Positions 49,681 to 58,129 of a DNA stretch of 64,000 nt are shown piece after piece. Positions within the stretch are counted from its first letter, which is position 1, and every line of letters begins with the position of its first letter. Position numbers and translations under genes: made by a program. Source of the stretch: a virus. The notes under the pieces were generated by a model that made no database searches, was not told where the DNA came from, and saw only the letters and a list, made by a program, of their open reading frames with translations. Location: the IMG/VR virus record IMGVR_UViG_3300046006_002975, positions 33,145 to 97,144 of that record; one strand, written 5' to 3'.

Positions 49681-51059
49681 ATAAATTAATAATTTTTGAT
49701 TTAGATGGCGTTTTAATAGATTCTAGGAATTTACATTATTATGCTTTAAATGAAGCATTAAGTCATATTGATGATAGCTATACTATAAGTATAGAAGAGC
49801 ATTTAAGCGTTTATGATGGATTAAATACTACAAAAAAGCTTAAATTATTAACTCAAACTAAAGGTTTAGAACCTAAACATTATGATACTATTTGGGAAAA
49901 TAAACAAAATGCTACATTTAAATATATAAAAGAATTTCAGGAACACTTTTTATTACAAAAGATATTTGCTAAAATAAAAAATAGAGGTTATAAAATTGCT
50001 GTTGCTAGTAACTCAATAAGAGAAACTGTAAAATTATCTTTATTGAGTATCGGTGTATTAGAATTTGTTGACTATTACGTTAGTAATGAAGATGTAACTA
50101 GAACTAAACCATATCCAGAAATGTATTGGAAATGTATGATAGCTATGAATGCTCTTCCTAAAAATACAATAATTGTTGAAGATAGTCATATTGGTAGACA
50201 AGGAGCTATAGATTCTGGCGCGCATTTATTAGCAGTTGATGATTCTCATGAAGTTAATTCAGAACATATATTAGATAGGATTTATAATATGATGGATAAA
50301 ATCGAAGGAGTTGGTAAAAAGCCTTTGCCATGGAAAGATACAAAATTAACAGTATTAATTCCAATGGCTGGCGCGGGTAGTAGGTTTTCTGCTGCAGGTT
50401 ATACTTTCCCTAAACCTTTAATTGAGGTTAGAGGAAAACCTATGATTCAAGTTGTTGTTGAAAACTTGAATATAGAAGCTAATTATGTATTTTTAGTACA
50501 AAAAGAACACTATGAGCAATACAATTTAAAATATTTGTTAAATTTAATTGCGCCAAATTGTGAAATTGTATTGGTTGATGGTATTACTGAAGGTGCTGCT
50601 TGTACAACTTTATTAGCTAAAAAGTATATTGATAATGATAATCCATTGGTTATGACTAATTCTGATCAATTTATTGAATGGAATTCTAATGAATGTTTAT
50701 ATGCATTTTCAGCTGATGCTATTGATGGAGGTATATTAACATTTAATGCTACACACCCTAAATGGTCATATGCTAAAGTCGATGAAACTGGTTTTGTTTC
50801 TGAAGTTGCAGAAAAGAAAGTTATATCTGATCAAGCAACAGTAGGAGTTTATTATTGGAAAAAAGGTTCTGATTATGTTAAATATGCTGAACAAATGATT
50901 GAAAAGGATATACGAACTAATAATGAGTTTTATGTATGTCCAGTATTTAATGAAGCTATTGCTGATGGTAAAAAAATACGAGTAAAAACTGTTGAAAAAA
51001 TGTGGGGTATTGGTACTCCTGAAGATTTAAATTATTTTCTAGATAATCATAAAGAATGA
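49677..51059 (+). CDS. Fusion: HAD phosphatase + sugar nucleotidyltransferase
   Basis: 460 residues with two domains. Residues 1-210 are a HAD hydrolase: FDLDGVLID (nucleophile Asp), AVASNSIRETVKLSL, and TKPYPEMYWK then VEDSHIGRQGA. Residues 222-460 are a nucleotidyltransferase of the sugar-1-phosphate type: LIPMAGAGSRFSAAGYTFPK, PLIEVRGKPMIQVV, TNSDQF as the acidic site, and the MWGIGTPEDLNYFL end. A phosphorylated sugar (or related compound) could be both dephosphorylated and nucleotide-activated by one protein. Overlaps on both sides (ATGA) place it mid-operon. Confidence 0.88.
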   Translation: MNKLIIFDLDGVLIDSRNLHYYALNEALSHIDDSYTISIEEHLSVYDGLNTTKKLKLLTQTKGLEPKHYDTIWENKQNATFKYIKEFQEHFLLQKIFAKIKNRGYKIAVASNSIRETVKLSLLSIGVLEFVDYYVSNEDVTRTKPYPEMYWKCMIAMNALPKNTIIVEDSHIGRQGAIDSGAHLLAVDDSHEVNSEHILDRIYNMMDKIEGVGKKPLPWKDTKLTVLIPMAGAGSRFSAAGYTFPKPLIEVRGKPMIQVVVENLNIEANYVFLVQKEHYEQYNLKYLLNLIAPNCEIVLVDGITEGAACTTLLAKKYIDNDNPLVMTNSDQFIEWNSNECLYAFSADAIDGGILTFNATHPKWSYAKVDETGFVSEVAEKKVISDQATVGVYYWKKGSDYVKYAEQMIEKDIRTNNEFYVCPVFNEAIADGKKIRVKTVEKMWGIGTPEDLNYFLDNHKE

Positions 51060-51859
51060 AAAACATTATATTTTTTATAACTCATAAAACATTAGGCGTT
51101 GAACACGCTACAGCTTGTTTTTATAGTTTATCTAAACAAGAAAATGTTTCTGGTAAATTTGATGCCTTATATATTTACAATACGCACCAAGATGAATTAT
51201 CAAATGATACGTTAATAGATTTATACGAAAAATTTAATTTAAATACTTTTTTTGCTGAAATTAAATTATTTGATTATAATCCTAATACCGAAAAGGCATT
51301 AGGTGCAGATATATCAACTATTAGAAATTACGTTACGGAAAATTATGTTCAAGAAGATAGAGTTTTATTATTAAAATCTGATTGCCTTTTATCTAAAAAT
51401 TATTTTAGCGATATTCTTTCTTTACCTGTAGATATTCCCGCATATTTTGTTGCTCCATTTATTTGTGCAAAAGAAAGAATAACTGATACTGAAATATTTG
51501 AATATATTTCTAGAGATTCGTATATTCAGTCAGATGATATAACGTTTTTTGTGGAAGATCAAATAGGTAGTAGTAATAATGATTTTAATAACCGTCCTGA
51601 AGTAAATATAACTGATAATAGCATAAAATTTACTTCTTGTTATGTTATTAGAGATTTTTCTTGTCATTTCCTTTCTGTTGGATTATTTGATTTCGTACAT
51701 ATAGCTGTTCAGAGTTGGGGTGGGGTTAATTTTTCTTCTTTATTTAAGTATTTTATTGGAACTAATCGAAGTTTTGTAGTTCACAAATATCATAGTATTG
51801 TTAGTGAAAACAGAGTTACAGATAGAGAAGGTCCAGTTGTTTCTTGGTTAAAGAGTTAG
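51056..51859 (+). CDS. Probable glycosyltransferase
   Basis: 267 residues, coupled by ATGA. The start NIIFFITHKTLGVEHATACF and DALYIYNTHQDELSN, together with RVLLLKSDCLLSKNYF (KSD in the place of DxD), look like a GT-A enzyme. The C-terminal part (GLFDFVHIAVQSWGGVNFSS) has no motif I can name. It is included as a glycosyltransferase mainly because of fold pattern and location. Confidence 0.6.
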   Translation: MKNIIFFITHKTLGVEHATACFYSLSKQENVSGKFDALYIYNTHQDELSNDTLIDLYEKFNLNTFFAEIKLFDYNPNTEKALGADISTIRNYVTENYVQEDRVLLLKSDCLLSKNYFSDILSLPVDIPAYFVAPFICAKERITDTEIFEYISRDSYIQSDDITFFVEDQIGSSNNDFNNRPEVNITDNSIKFTSCYVIRDFSCHFLSVGLFDFVHIAVQSWGGVNFSSLFKYFIGTNRSFVVHKYHSIVSENRVTDREGPVVSWLKS

Positions 51860-51862
51860 TGT

Positions 51863-52528
51863 ATGAGAATAGCAGTTTTAATAGCAGGTCATATAAGATC
51901 ATGGGATTTTTGTAAACAAAATTTTTTAGAAAATTTGTATAACGCCAATCATCAAATTGATGTTTTTGTTGACACGTATAATGAAATTTTTAGGTCAGAT
52001 TATCATCTTCATAAAGAATATGAAATGAATATTATTAAAAATTCTGATCAAATTAAACAAATGTTTTCTGGTATTAATGTTGTAAATTTTGGTATAGAAC
52101 CTGAGGTTGTTGGACCCCCTCAAGATATGCAAAAAAGAAAATTATTACGAGTATTTAATGATTTTTTACAACATGAAAATATTTATGGAACATATGATTT
52201 AGTTATAAGATATAGATTTGATATATTATTAAATAAACCTTTAAATTATGAATATATATTACAAGAATGTACCAATAATCCTAAATTAATTTTTATTGGT
52301 GATGGTGCTGTTCATATGCCGCAAAACGATATGATGGCAATATGTAATTTCGATGCATTTAAAATATATTTAAATAGATTAAATACTTATCCATATCAAC
52401 TTGATCCAATGATACATCATTATAGTATGGATCATTTAATAGCAGATTTTGGAATTGAATATAGCCAAACAATTGGTATTTCTATTGTTAGGCTTGATGG
52501 TAATAAAAATTATAGGATTGAAAAATAA
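51863..52528 (+). CDS. Glycan-cluster protein, paralogue of 53229 gene
   Basis: 221 residues. RIAVLIAGHIRSWDFCKQNF is nearly the same as the start of the gene at 53229 (ILLVGNIRTWSYCKENF). Both go on with a D(V/I)FV(D/S)TYN strand, an I..(M/I)FSGINV block and YDLVI(R/K)(Y/T)R(F/C)D(I/L)L, where RxD is the likely active-site acid. Such proteins occur in capsule and LPS clusters and are probably transferases. It shares a TAATG overlap with the methyltransferase downstream. Confidence 0.65.
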   Translation: MRIAVLIAGHIRSWDFCKQNFLENLYNANHQIDVFVDTYNEIFRSDYHLHKEYEMNIIKNSDQIKQMFSGINVVNFGIEPEVVGPPQDMQKRKLLRVFNDFLQHENIYGTYDLVIRYRFDILLNKPLNYEYILQECTNNPKLIFIGDGAVHMPQNDMMAICNFDAFKIYLNRLNTYPYQLDPMIHHYSMDHLIADFGIEYSQTIGISIVRLDGNKNYRIEK

Positions 52529-53232
52529 TGGTGAATTTATATAATAATGAATCAGATATACATGATAATCAAAATATTTATGATTCGTTTAATAATTTTA
52601 TTTTTAGTAATGATAGAAATGTTTTTAATAAATTACATAGTAAATTTGAATTTTACGATAAAACAAAACATTTACTTGGAGATATTGTAGAATGCGGGGT
52701 ATTTAAAGGTTCTGGTTTATTATCTTGGTTGAAAATTTTGGATATTAATGAACCGCATAGTATTAAAAAGGTTATGGGTTTTGATTTTTTTAATCCATCA
52801 TTTGTAGATGAATTAAAAGATGAAACTGATAAACGAACAATGCAACAAGTTTTTGATCGAGATAAAGATTTAGATTTAAATTCTATTTCATATGATGGTA
52901 TATCTAAAAAAATTATTTCAGCTGGATTTAATACTTCTAAGTTTGAATTGATACAAGGTGATGTTAGTAAAACTTCTAAACAAATTGTTGTTTCTAGACC
53001 TGGATTTAGAATTAGCATTTTATATCTTGATATGGATTTAGCAGAACCAACATATGATGCATTAGTTAATTTTTGGGATAATATTGTTTCAGGTGGTATT
53101 GTTGTATTTGATGAATACGCATATCATAGTTGGAGCGAAGCTAATGGGGTAGATAAATTTATAAGAGAATTTGGTATTGAATTACATAGAACAAATATTA
53201 AAGCCCCTACTGCATATATTATTAAACCATGA
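52528..53232 (+). CDS. TylF/MycF-type O-methyltransferase
   Basis: 234 residues. GDIVECGVFKGSGLLSWLKI (51-70) is the SAM-binding start of TylF-type macrocin methyltransferases; SILYLDMDLAEPTYDALVNF and GGIVVFDEYAYHSWSEANGV carry the metal and substrate acids. The family methylates hydroxyls of sugars in many phages and bacteria. It lies between the two paralogues at 51863 and 53229, with overlaps on both sides (one base and ATGA). Confidence 0.88.
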   Translation: MVNLYNNESDIHDNQNIYDSFNNFIFSNDRNVFNKLHSKFEFYDKTKHLLGDIVECGVFKGSGLLSWLKILDINEPHSIKKVMGFDFFNPSFVDELKDETDKRTMQQVFDRDKDLDLNSISYDGISKKIISAGFNTSKFELIQGDVSKTSKQIVVSRPGFRISILYLDMDLAEPTYDALVNFWDNIVSGGIVVFDEYAYHSWSEANGVDKFIREFGIELHRTNIKAPTAYIIKP

Positions 53233-53900
53233 AAACTGCAATATTATTAGTTGGAAACATAAGAACTTGGTCTTATTGTAAAGAAAATTTTTTACAAACA
53301 TTTGGACATTTAAATCCTGATATTTTTGTGTCGACGTATAATTTACAGTATAATCATCATCCATATATACGAAATTTAATTGGAGATAATGAAGATGCAT
53401 GGCTAACCAATGAAGAAATTGCTGATATTTTTTCTGGAATTAATGTTAAAAATATTAGTATTGATAGTAATTTACATTATAATTTGCCTGAAGATGTTAA
53501 TAGTTTATTTACCGGATTAGAAACTACATTTTTTCAATATCTTAAATTTTTTCAATCTGTTCAAATAATGAATGAATATGATGAATATGATTTGGTTATT
53601 AAGACTCGTTGCGATTTATTATATAACCCAATTAATTTTGATAATGTTTTAAATTCTATTATTATTGATTCGGGTAATGTTTATCCTAATGATTGTATTT
53701 TAATCGCAAATAAAAATAATATTGTAAATATTTCTGAATTTATTATGCAAGAATTTTTTAATCCAATATATAGCAATAGTCATGATACTCCTCCACATGG
53801 ACTATTGTGTAATGCTATTAACCATTTAAATATTCCTGTTCAGCAACAAAAAATTATGAATTGTGTTGTTAGAAAGGGAAATAAAATACAACAATATTAA
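53229..53900 (+). CDS. Glycan-cluster protein, paralogue of 51863 gene
   Basis: 223 residues, coupled by ATGA. KTAILLVGNIRTWSYCKENF, DIFVSTYN, IADIFSGINVKN and YDLVIKTRCDLLYNP match the gene 1.4 kb upstream. Similar length and order show that one arose by duplication, followed by strong divergence. The C-terminus (QQQKIMNCVVRKGNKIQQY) parallels the other copy's TIGISIVRLDGNKNYRIEK. Probably a transferase of the same pathway. Confidence 0.65.
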   Translation: MKTAILLVGNIRTWSYCKENFLQTFGHLNPDIFVSTYNLQYNHHPYIRNLIGDNEDAWLTNEEIADIFSGINVKNISIDSNLHYNLPEDVNSLFTGLETTFFQYLKFFQSVQIMNEYDEYDLVIKTRCDLLYNPINFDNVLNSIIIDSGNVYPNDCILIANKNNIVNISEFIMQEFFNPIYSNSHDTPPHGLLCNAINHLNIPVQQQKIMNCVVRKGNKIQQY

Positions 53901-53901
53901 T

Positions 53902-54348
53902 ATGAAAATTATATCGCATAGAGGAAATTTAACTGGACCTTGTTCAGATACAGAAAATCATCCCGATCAAATTAATTTATGTATATCTAAAGGATATGAT
54001 GTAGAAATTGATTTGTGGTTTATAGATGGAGATTATTTTCTAGGGCATGACACTCCAACTTATAAAACTTCTTTTAGTTTTTTATTGGAAAGAAAGGATA
54101 AATTATGGATTCATTGCAAAAATCAAGATGCTGTATTTGCGTTGAATAACACTGGATTTAATTATTTTTGGCATCAAGAAGATGATATTACATTAACTTC
54201 TCAAGAATTTATTTGGGCTTATCCAGATAAGCATGCAAAATATTTTAAAAACCTTGTTATATTGGATTTTACAAAAAACGTTAATTTTGATTTTTATAAA
54301 AGCCGTGGAGTATATGCAGTTTGCATTGATTATATTATAGGTAATTAA
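53902..54348 (+). CDS. Glycerophosphodiester phosphodiesterase-like protein
   Basis: 148 residues from the ATG at 53902; an upstream in-frame ATG at 53863 lies inside the previous gene. The TIM-barrel GDPD signature is seen: ISHRGN (H6, R7), TENHPDQI, GYDVEIDLW (E35, D37) and FLGHD (H49). It is shorter than usual (about 240) and so covers only part of the barrel; related short forms occur in polysaccharide clusters. It could release or trim a glycerol- or other phosphodiester unit of a glycan. Confidence 0.7.
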   Translation: MKIISHRGNLTGPCSDTENHPDQINLCISKGYDVEIDLWFIDGDYFLGHDTPTYKTSFSFLLERKDKLWIHCKNQDAVFALNNTGFNYFWHQEDDITLTSQEFIWAYPDKHAKYFKNLVILDFTKNVNFDFYKSRGVYAVCIDYIIGN

Positions 54349-54349
54349 A

Positions 54350-55318
54350 ATGAAAATAGCTTTTCAAACGAATACAATTTGTCATAGAGGTACCACTGTG
54401 GCAATTTTAGATTATGCAAAATATAATCAGGAAATTTTAGGTAATGAGAGTATAATTGTTTATCCTACAAATTTTAGTGATTCTGGAGTTAGTTCTGATT
54501 CATTAACGCAACAAGATGTTTTGGTGGAAGTTAAGAAACAATTTACCGTAATCGGTTATACTTCTCTTGCTGAATTGGATAAAATAGTAGAAGATAATAA
54601 TGTTGATGCTACTTATTTTATTAAAGGTGGATTTAATGATGGTTTAGTTACAACAAAATCTAAAAATTTAATTCATGCAGTATTTCAGGCTAATCAGCCT
54701 CATGGAGACAAATATGTTTATATCTCAGAATGGTTGTCGGATTATGTTAGTAATGGTAAAATTGATTTTGTTCCACATATAGTTGATTTACCAAAAACTA
54801 AACAAACTAATTTTAGAGAAAAATTAGGAATAGATAAAAATAAAATAGTTGTTGGTCGAATTGGTGGGTTGCACCAATTCGATATTCCTTTTGTGTTAGA
54901 AACTATTGCTCAATTTGCATACAAAAATTTAGATTATGTTTTTGTATTTGTAAATACATTTAAATTCATTAATTTACCAAATGTTATATTTATTGATCCA
55001 ATAATTGATGAACAAGAAAAAACTGATTTTATTTTATCTTGTGATGCGATGATTCATGGTAGAAGCGATGGAGAATCTTTTGGTTTAGCTATTTGTGAAG
55101 GGTTATTTCATAATAAACCTGTATTTTGTTTTAATGGTGGTCGTGATAAACATCATATAACTTTATTAAAAGATAGTGGATTATTATATAATAATGCTAT
55201 TGAATTGCGCGATATGTTACTTAATGTTAAATTATATAATAAAAATTATTCTAAATTAGTAGAAAAATTTAACCCGCATACAGTTATGGAAAAGTTTAAA
55301 ACCGTTTTCCTTGATTAA
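54350..55318 (+). CDS. GT-B glycosyltransferase (GT4-like)
   Basis: 322 residues, one base after the previous stop. The N-terminal half has TNTICHRGTTVAILDYAKYN, and the C-terminal half the retaining GT4 pattern: KIVVGRIGGLHQFDIPFVLE, VNLPNVIFID-like strand, SCDAMIHGRSDGESFGLAI with the E-x7-E-type acid (ESFGLAICE) and KPVFCFNGG. It would transfer a sugar from a nucleotide donor. It is the last member before a new promoter at 55325. Confidence 0.82.
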   Translation: MKIAFQTNTICHRGTTVAILDYAKYNQEILGNESIIVYPTNFSDSGVSSDSLTQQDVLVEVKKQFTVIGYTSLAELDKIVEDNNVDATYFIKGGFNDGLVTTKSKNLIHAVFQANQPHGDKYVYISEWLSDYVSNGKIDFVPHIVDLPKTKQTNFREKLGIDKNKIVVGRIGGLHQFDIPFVLETIAQFAYKNLDYVFVFVNTFKFINLPNVIFIDPIIDEQEKTDFILSCDAMIHGRSDGESFGLAICEGLFHNKPVFCFNGGRDKHHITLLKDSGLLYNNAIELRDMLLNVKLYNKNYSKLVEKFNPHTVMEKFKTVFLD

Positions 55319-55324
55319 AAGTGC

Positions 55325-55353
55325 TTGACAATATAGATGTTTTATATTATAAT
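55325..55353 (+). promoter_or_regulatory. Consensus sigma70 promoter for NAD-dependent epimerase gene
   Basis: TGC-TTGACA (55325-55330), 17-bp spacer, TATAAT (55348-55353): a perfect consensus. ATAGATG (55333-55339) and CATCTAT (55358-55364) form an inverted repeat over the -10 and start. Confidence 0.92.
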
Positions 55354-55381
55354 AGGGCATCTATTTAAAAAAAGGTGATAT

Positions 55382-56287
55382 ATGAAAGTATTGGTTACTG
55401 GTGGTTGCGGTTTTATTGGAAGTCATTTAATTGATGCACTAGTTGGCTCTGGTTATACCGTTGTTAATGTTGATGATTTGTCAGCTGATAATGATCAATT
55501 TTATTTTAATGAAAACGTTAAAAATTATCATTTTGATATTTGTAATACTAAACAATTAATTTCAGTTAGTAAAGGGTGTGAATTTATATTTCATTTAGCC
55601 GCTGAATCTAGATTAGGTGCTTCTATTGCTAATCCAAGAAAGGCAATTGATTCTAATATTAAAGGCGTTGTTTCTGTATTAGAAGCAGCAAAAGCAAATA
55701 AGATTAAAGGTATTGTTTTCTCTTCAACTTCTTCAATATATGGATTAAATACAAATTTTCCATTAAAAGAAACTGAGCGAGAAGATTGTTTAAACGCATA
55801 TGCATCAACTAAATATGCAGCAGAATTATTTTTGAGAAACTATTATGAAATTTACGGAATTAAATCAGTTATTCTTCGCTATTTTAATGTTTATGGCGAA
55901 CGTTCTCCCAAATCTGGCCAATATGCGCTAGTATTGGGTATCTTTGAAAAATTATTAAAAGATGGTAAACCATTAACAGTTACTGGTGATGGAACCCAAG
56001 AGCGAGATTTTATACATGTAAAAGATATTGCTCAGGCTAATATACGGTGTATTGCTAATTTTGATGCAAACCCAGATATGTGGAAAGCTCAAGTATTTAA
56101 TATTGGATATGGACAAACAAAAACTATTAATGAAATTGCTAATACTTTATCAGATAGTATTGTTTATATTAAAAAACCCGCTGGTGAGGCATTAAATAAT
56201 TTATCAGATAATACTAAATTTAAGTTAGCAACAGATTGGGTTCCAACTATAAATGTGCTTGACTGGATTAAAGAAAAACTATTATAA
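55382..56287 (+). CDS. NAD-dependent sugar epimerase/dehydratase
   Basis: 301 residues. Extended SDR fold: GGCGFIG (7-13) for NAD, then SSTSSIYG and the catalytic Y140-x3-K144 (AYASTKYAAE), followed by LRYFNVYGERSP and RDFIHVKDIAQAN. It resembles UDP-glucose/UDP-GlcNAc 4-epimerases (WbpP type). It would provide a nucleotide sugar for the glycan genes or for DNA glycosylation. Its promoter is the strongest of the window, so the sugar donor may be required early. Confidence 0.9.
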   Translation: MKVLVTGGCGFIGSHLIDALVGSGYTVVNVDDLSADNDQFYFNENVKNYHFDICNTKQLISVSKGCEFIFHLAAESRLGASIANPRKAIDSNIKGVVSVLEAAKANKIKGIVFSSTSSIYGLNTNFPLKETEREDCLNAYASTKYAAELFLRNYYEIYGIKSVILRYFNVYGERSPKSGQYALVLGIFEKLLKDGKPLTVTGDGTQERDFIHVKDIAQANIRCIANFDANPDMWKAQVFNIGYGQTKTINEIANTLSDSIVYIKKPAGEALNNLSDNTKFKLATDWVPTINVLDWIKEKLL

Positions 56288-56295
56288 TATAAATA
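56288..56295 (+). promoter_or_regulatory. Late promoter TATAAATA for the internal-protein cluster
   Basis: Exact octamer directly after the epimerase stop, 38 bp before the ATG at 56333. Confidence 0.75.
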
Positions 56296-56332
56296 GTTAA
56301 TTATATTATACACATTAAACCAGAGAGGTTAT

Positions 56333-57505
56333 ATGCTAAGTTTTAAAGATTTTCTTGTTGAGAACGAGGAAGAAGGTGCTAAATTAAAGCACATTAAACA
56401 TCCAGAAGATAGAGTTTTTGAAGGTTCAAATGGATATGCTCATGCTCGAGGTGCATTGCATCATGCGCATGATGCAATTAAATCTGGAGAACATAGCACT
56501 AACCTTACCATGAAATACGATGGATCTCCTTCCATCGTATATGGTCATCATCCAGAGAATGGTAAATTCTTTGTAGCCAGTAAATCTGCATTTAATAAAA
56601 ATCCAAAAATAAATTATACTCACGAAGATATTGAGCAAAACCATGGCCATGCTCCTGGATTAGTTGAGAAGTTAAAAGATTCGTTGGATCATTTACATAA
56701 AATTACTCCAAAAAAGGGTGTATATCAAGGCGATTTAATGTTTAGTGGAGATGATAAGAAACATAATGATAATGGATCCGTATCATTTACTCCAAATACA
56801 ATTAAATATACTGCTCACGGCGAAGAAGCAGATAAAGTTAAAAAAGCAAAATTAGGTATTGTTACTCATACTCAGTATCATGGAGATACCTTATCTTCTA
56901 TGAAAGCTGATCCTCATCCAGATTTACATAATTTTAAATCTCATGATCATGTTTGGAGTAAAACTCCAGAACATGATACCAAAAACGTTCATTACAGCGA
57001 ATCCGATCAAGCTAAATTTCAAAAACATATGGATGCCGCTGATAAAATTCATAAAGCGCATAAAGATACTATATATGATTCTACAGCACCTCATGGTGGT
57101 GACAGTGGGCATTTAGCGACATATATTAATCATACGGTTAGAACTGGCGAAAAACCTTCTGCAGATGGATTGCAGAATCATATAGCAGGTAAATATGAAA
57201 AACAAATTGATAAGTTAAAAAGTGATGCAGGTAAAGCTAGAAAACATACTGAACTGACTAGTCATCTATCTCATATTGCTGGTAATTCTGATCATTATAA
57301 TCGTTTATTAAAAATGCATGGCCATTTACAGTCGGCTAAAAATATTTTAACCAAAACATTAAATCAACATGAAGGTGGATTAGAACACCATATTGGTGAC
57401 AAAAGAACTAATCCGGAAGGATTTGTTATTCATCATAATGGAGAACCAACTAAACTTGTTAATAGAGAAGAATTTTCTAAAGCTAATTTGTTAAAGGTAC
57501 GTTAA
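56333..57505 (+). CDS. Ligase-superfamily nucleotidyltransferase with capsid-targeting-like N-terminus
   Basis: 390 residues. Motif I of ligases/capping enzymes as KYDGSPS (K61 the predicted adenylated lysine), FFVASKSAF, VYQGDLMFS (motif III-like acid) and a late EGFVIH...TKLVNREEF (motif IV/V-like). This pattern is known in cyanophage proteins of unknown role (DUF6267, recollection). The first ten residues MLSFKDFLVE resemble the T4 capsid-targeting sequence MKTYQEFIAE and end in an LxE site for gp21. It is under a late promoter, so I infer it may be packaged into the head and act on DNA or RNA after injection. Middle part is His-rich. Confidence 0.75.
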   Translation: MLSFKDFLVENEEEGAKLKHIKHPEDRVFEGSNGYAHARGALHHAHDAIKSGEHSTNLTMKYDGSPSIVYGHHPENGKFFVASKSAFNKNPKINYTHEDIEQNHGHAPGLVEKLKDSLDHLHKITPKKGVYQGDLMFSGDDKKHNDNGSVSFTPNTIKYTAHGEEADKVKKAKLGIVTHTQYHGDTLSSMKADPHPDLHNFKSHDHVWSKTPEHDTKNVHYSESDQAKFQKHMDAADKIHKAHKDTIYDSTAPHGGDSGHLATYINHTVRTGEKPSADGLQNHIAGKYEKQIDKLKSDAGKARKHTELTSHLSHIAGNSDHYNRLLKMHGHLQSAKNILTKTLNQHEGGLEHHIGDKRTNPEGFVIHHNGEPTKLVNREEFSKANLLKVR

Positions 57506-58128
57506 TGAGCACTAAAAATCCTGTTGTTACTGCTTTTGGTAGAATGAATCCACCTACAACTGGGCACTTACAGTTAATTAATGCTGTTCGTTCTACTGCA
57601 GAAAAAGAAAATGCTGATCATGATATTATCGCTTCAGGTAGTCATGATCCAAAGAAAAATCCATTAACTTCAGAACACAAATTAAAACATTTATCTAGAT
57701 ATTCTCCTGGAACTAATTTTTCTGTAGCTGATTCTAAATCTCCAACATTATTACATCATTTATCTAAATTACACGATAAAGGTCATGATCATTTAATTTA
57801 TGTTGCGGGTTCGGATCGCACAAAAGATATGGAAGAATTAATACATAAATATAATGGAGTGCCGTCTAAACATGGATATTATAATTTTAAAAAGATAGAA
57901 GTGCGTTCAGCTGGTCATAGAGATCCAAATGCAGAAGGAACTGCTGGTATGTCTGGAACTAAAATGCGAGAATTTGCTAAAAACAATGATTTTCATTCAT
58001 TTAGACAAGGAGTTCCATCTCACGTTTCAGATGATCATGCAAAAGAATTGATGAGTGATGTTAAATCTGGTATGAATGTTCATGAATCATATATTCGTGG
58101 ATTTTTAAACAAACTAAGACTATTTTAA
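57505..58128 (+). CDS. Nucleotidyltransferase of the NMNAT/cytidylyltransferase fold
   Basis: 207 residues, start overlapping the previous stop by one base. TAFGRMNPPTTGHLQLI has the TxGH site (H21), ASGSHDPKKNPLTSEHKLKH follows, and GMSGTKMREF matches the ISGTxxR motif that holds ATP. The family moves nucleotidyl groups onto NMN, phosphocholine, pantetheine or similar. It is coupled to the ligase-like gene in front and a P-loop kinase behind. Together these suggest a nucleotide or NAD repair function. Many His residues may add metal affinity. Confidence 0.85.
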   Translation: MSTKNPVVTAFGRMNPPTTGHLQLINAVRSTAEKENADHDIIASGSHDPKKNPLTSEHKLKHLSRYSPGTNFSVADSKSPTLLHHLSKLHDKGHDHLIYVAGSDRTKDMEELIHKYNGVPSKHGYYNFKKIEVRSAGHRDPNAEGTAGMSGTKMREFAKNNDFHSFRQGVPSHVSDDHAKELMSDVKSGMNVHESYIRGFLNKLRLF

Positions 58129-58129
58129 A

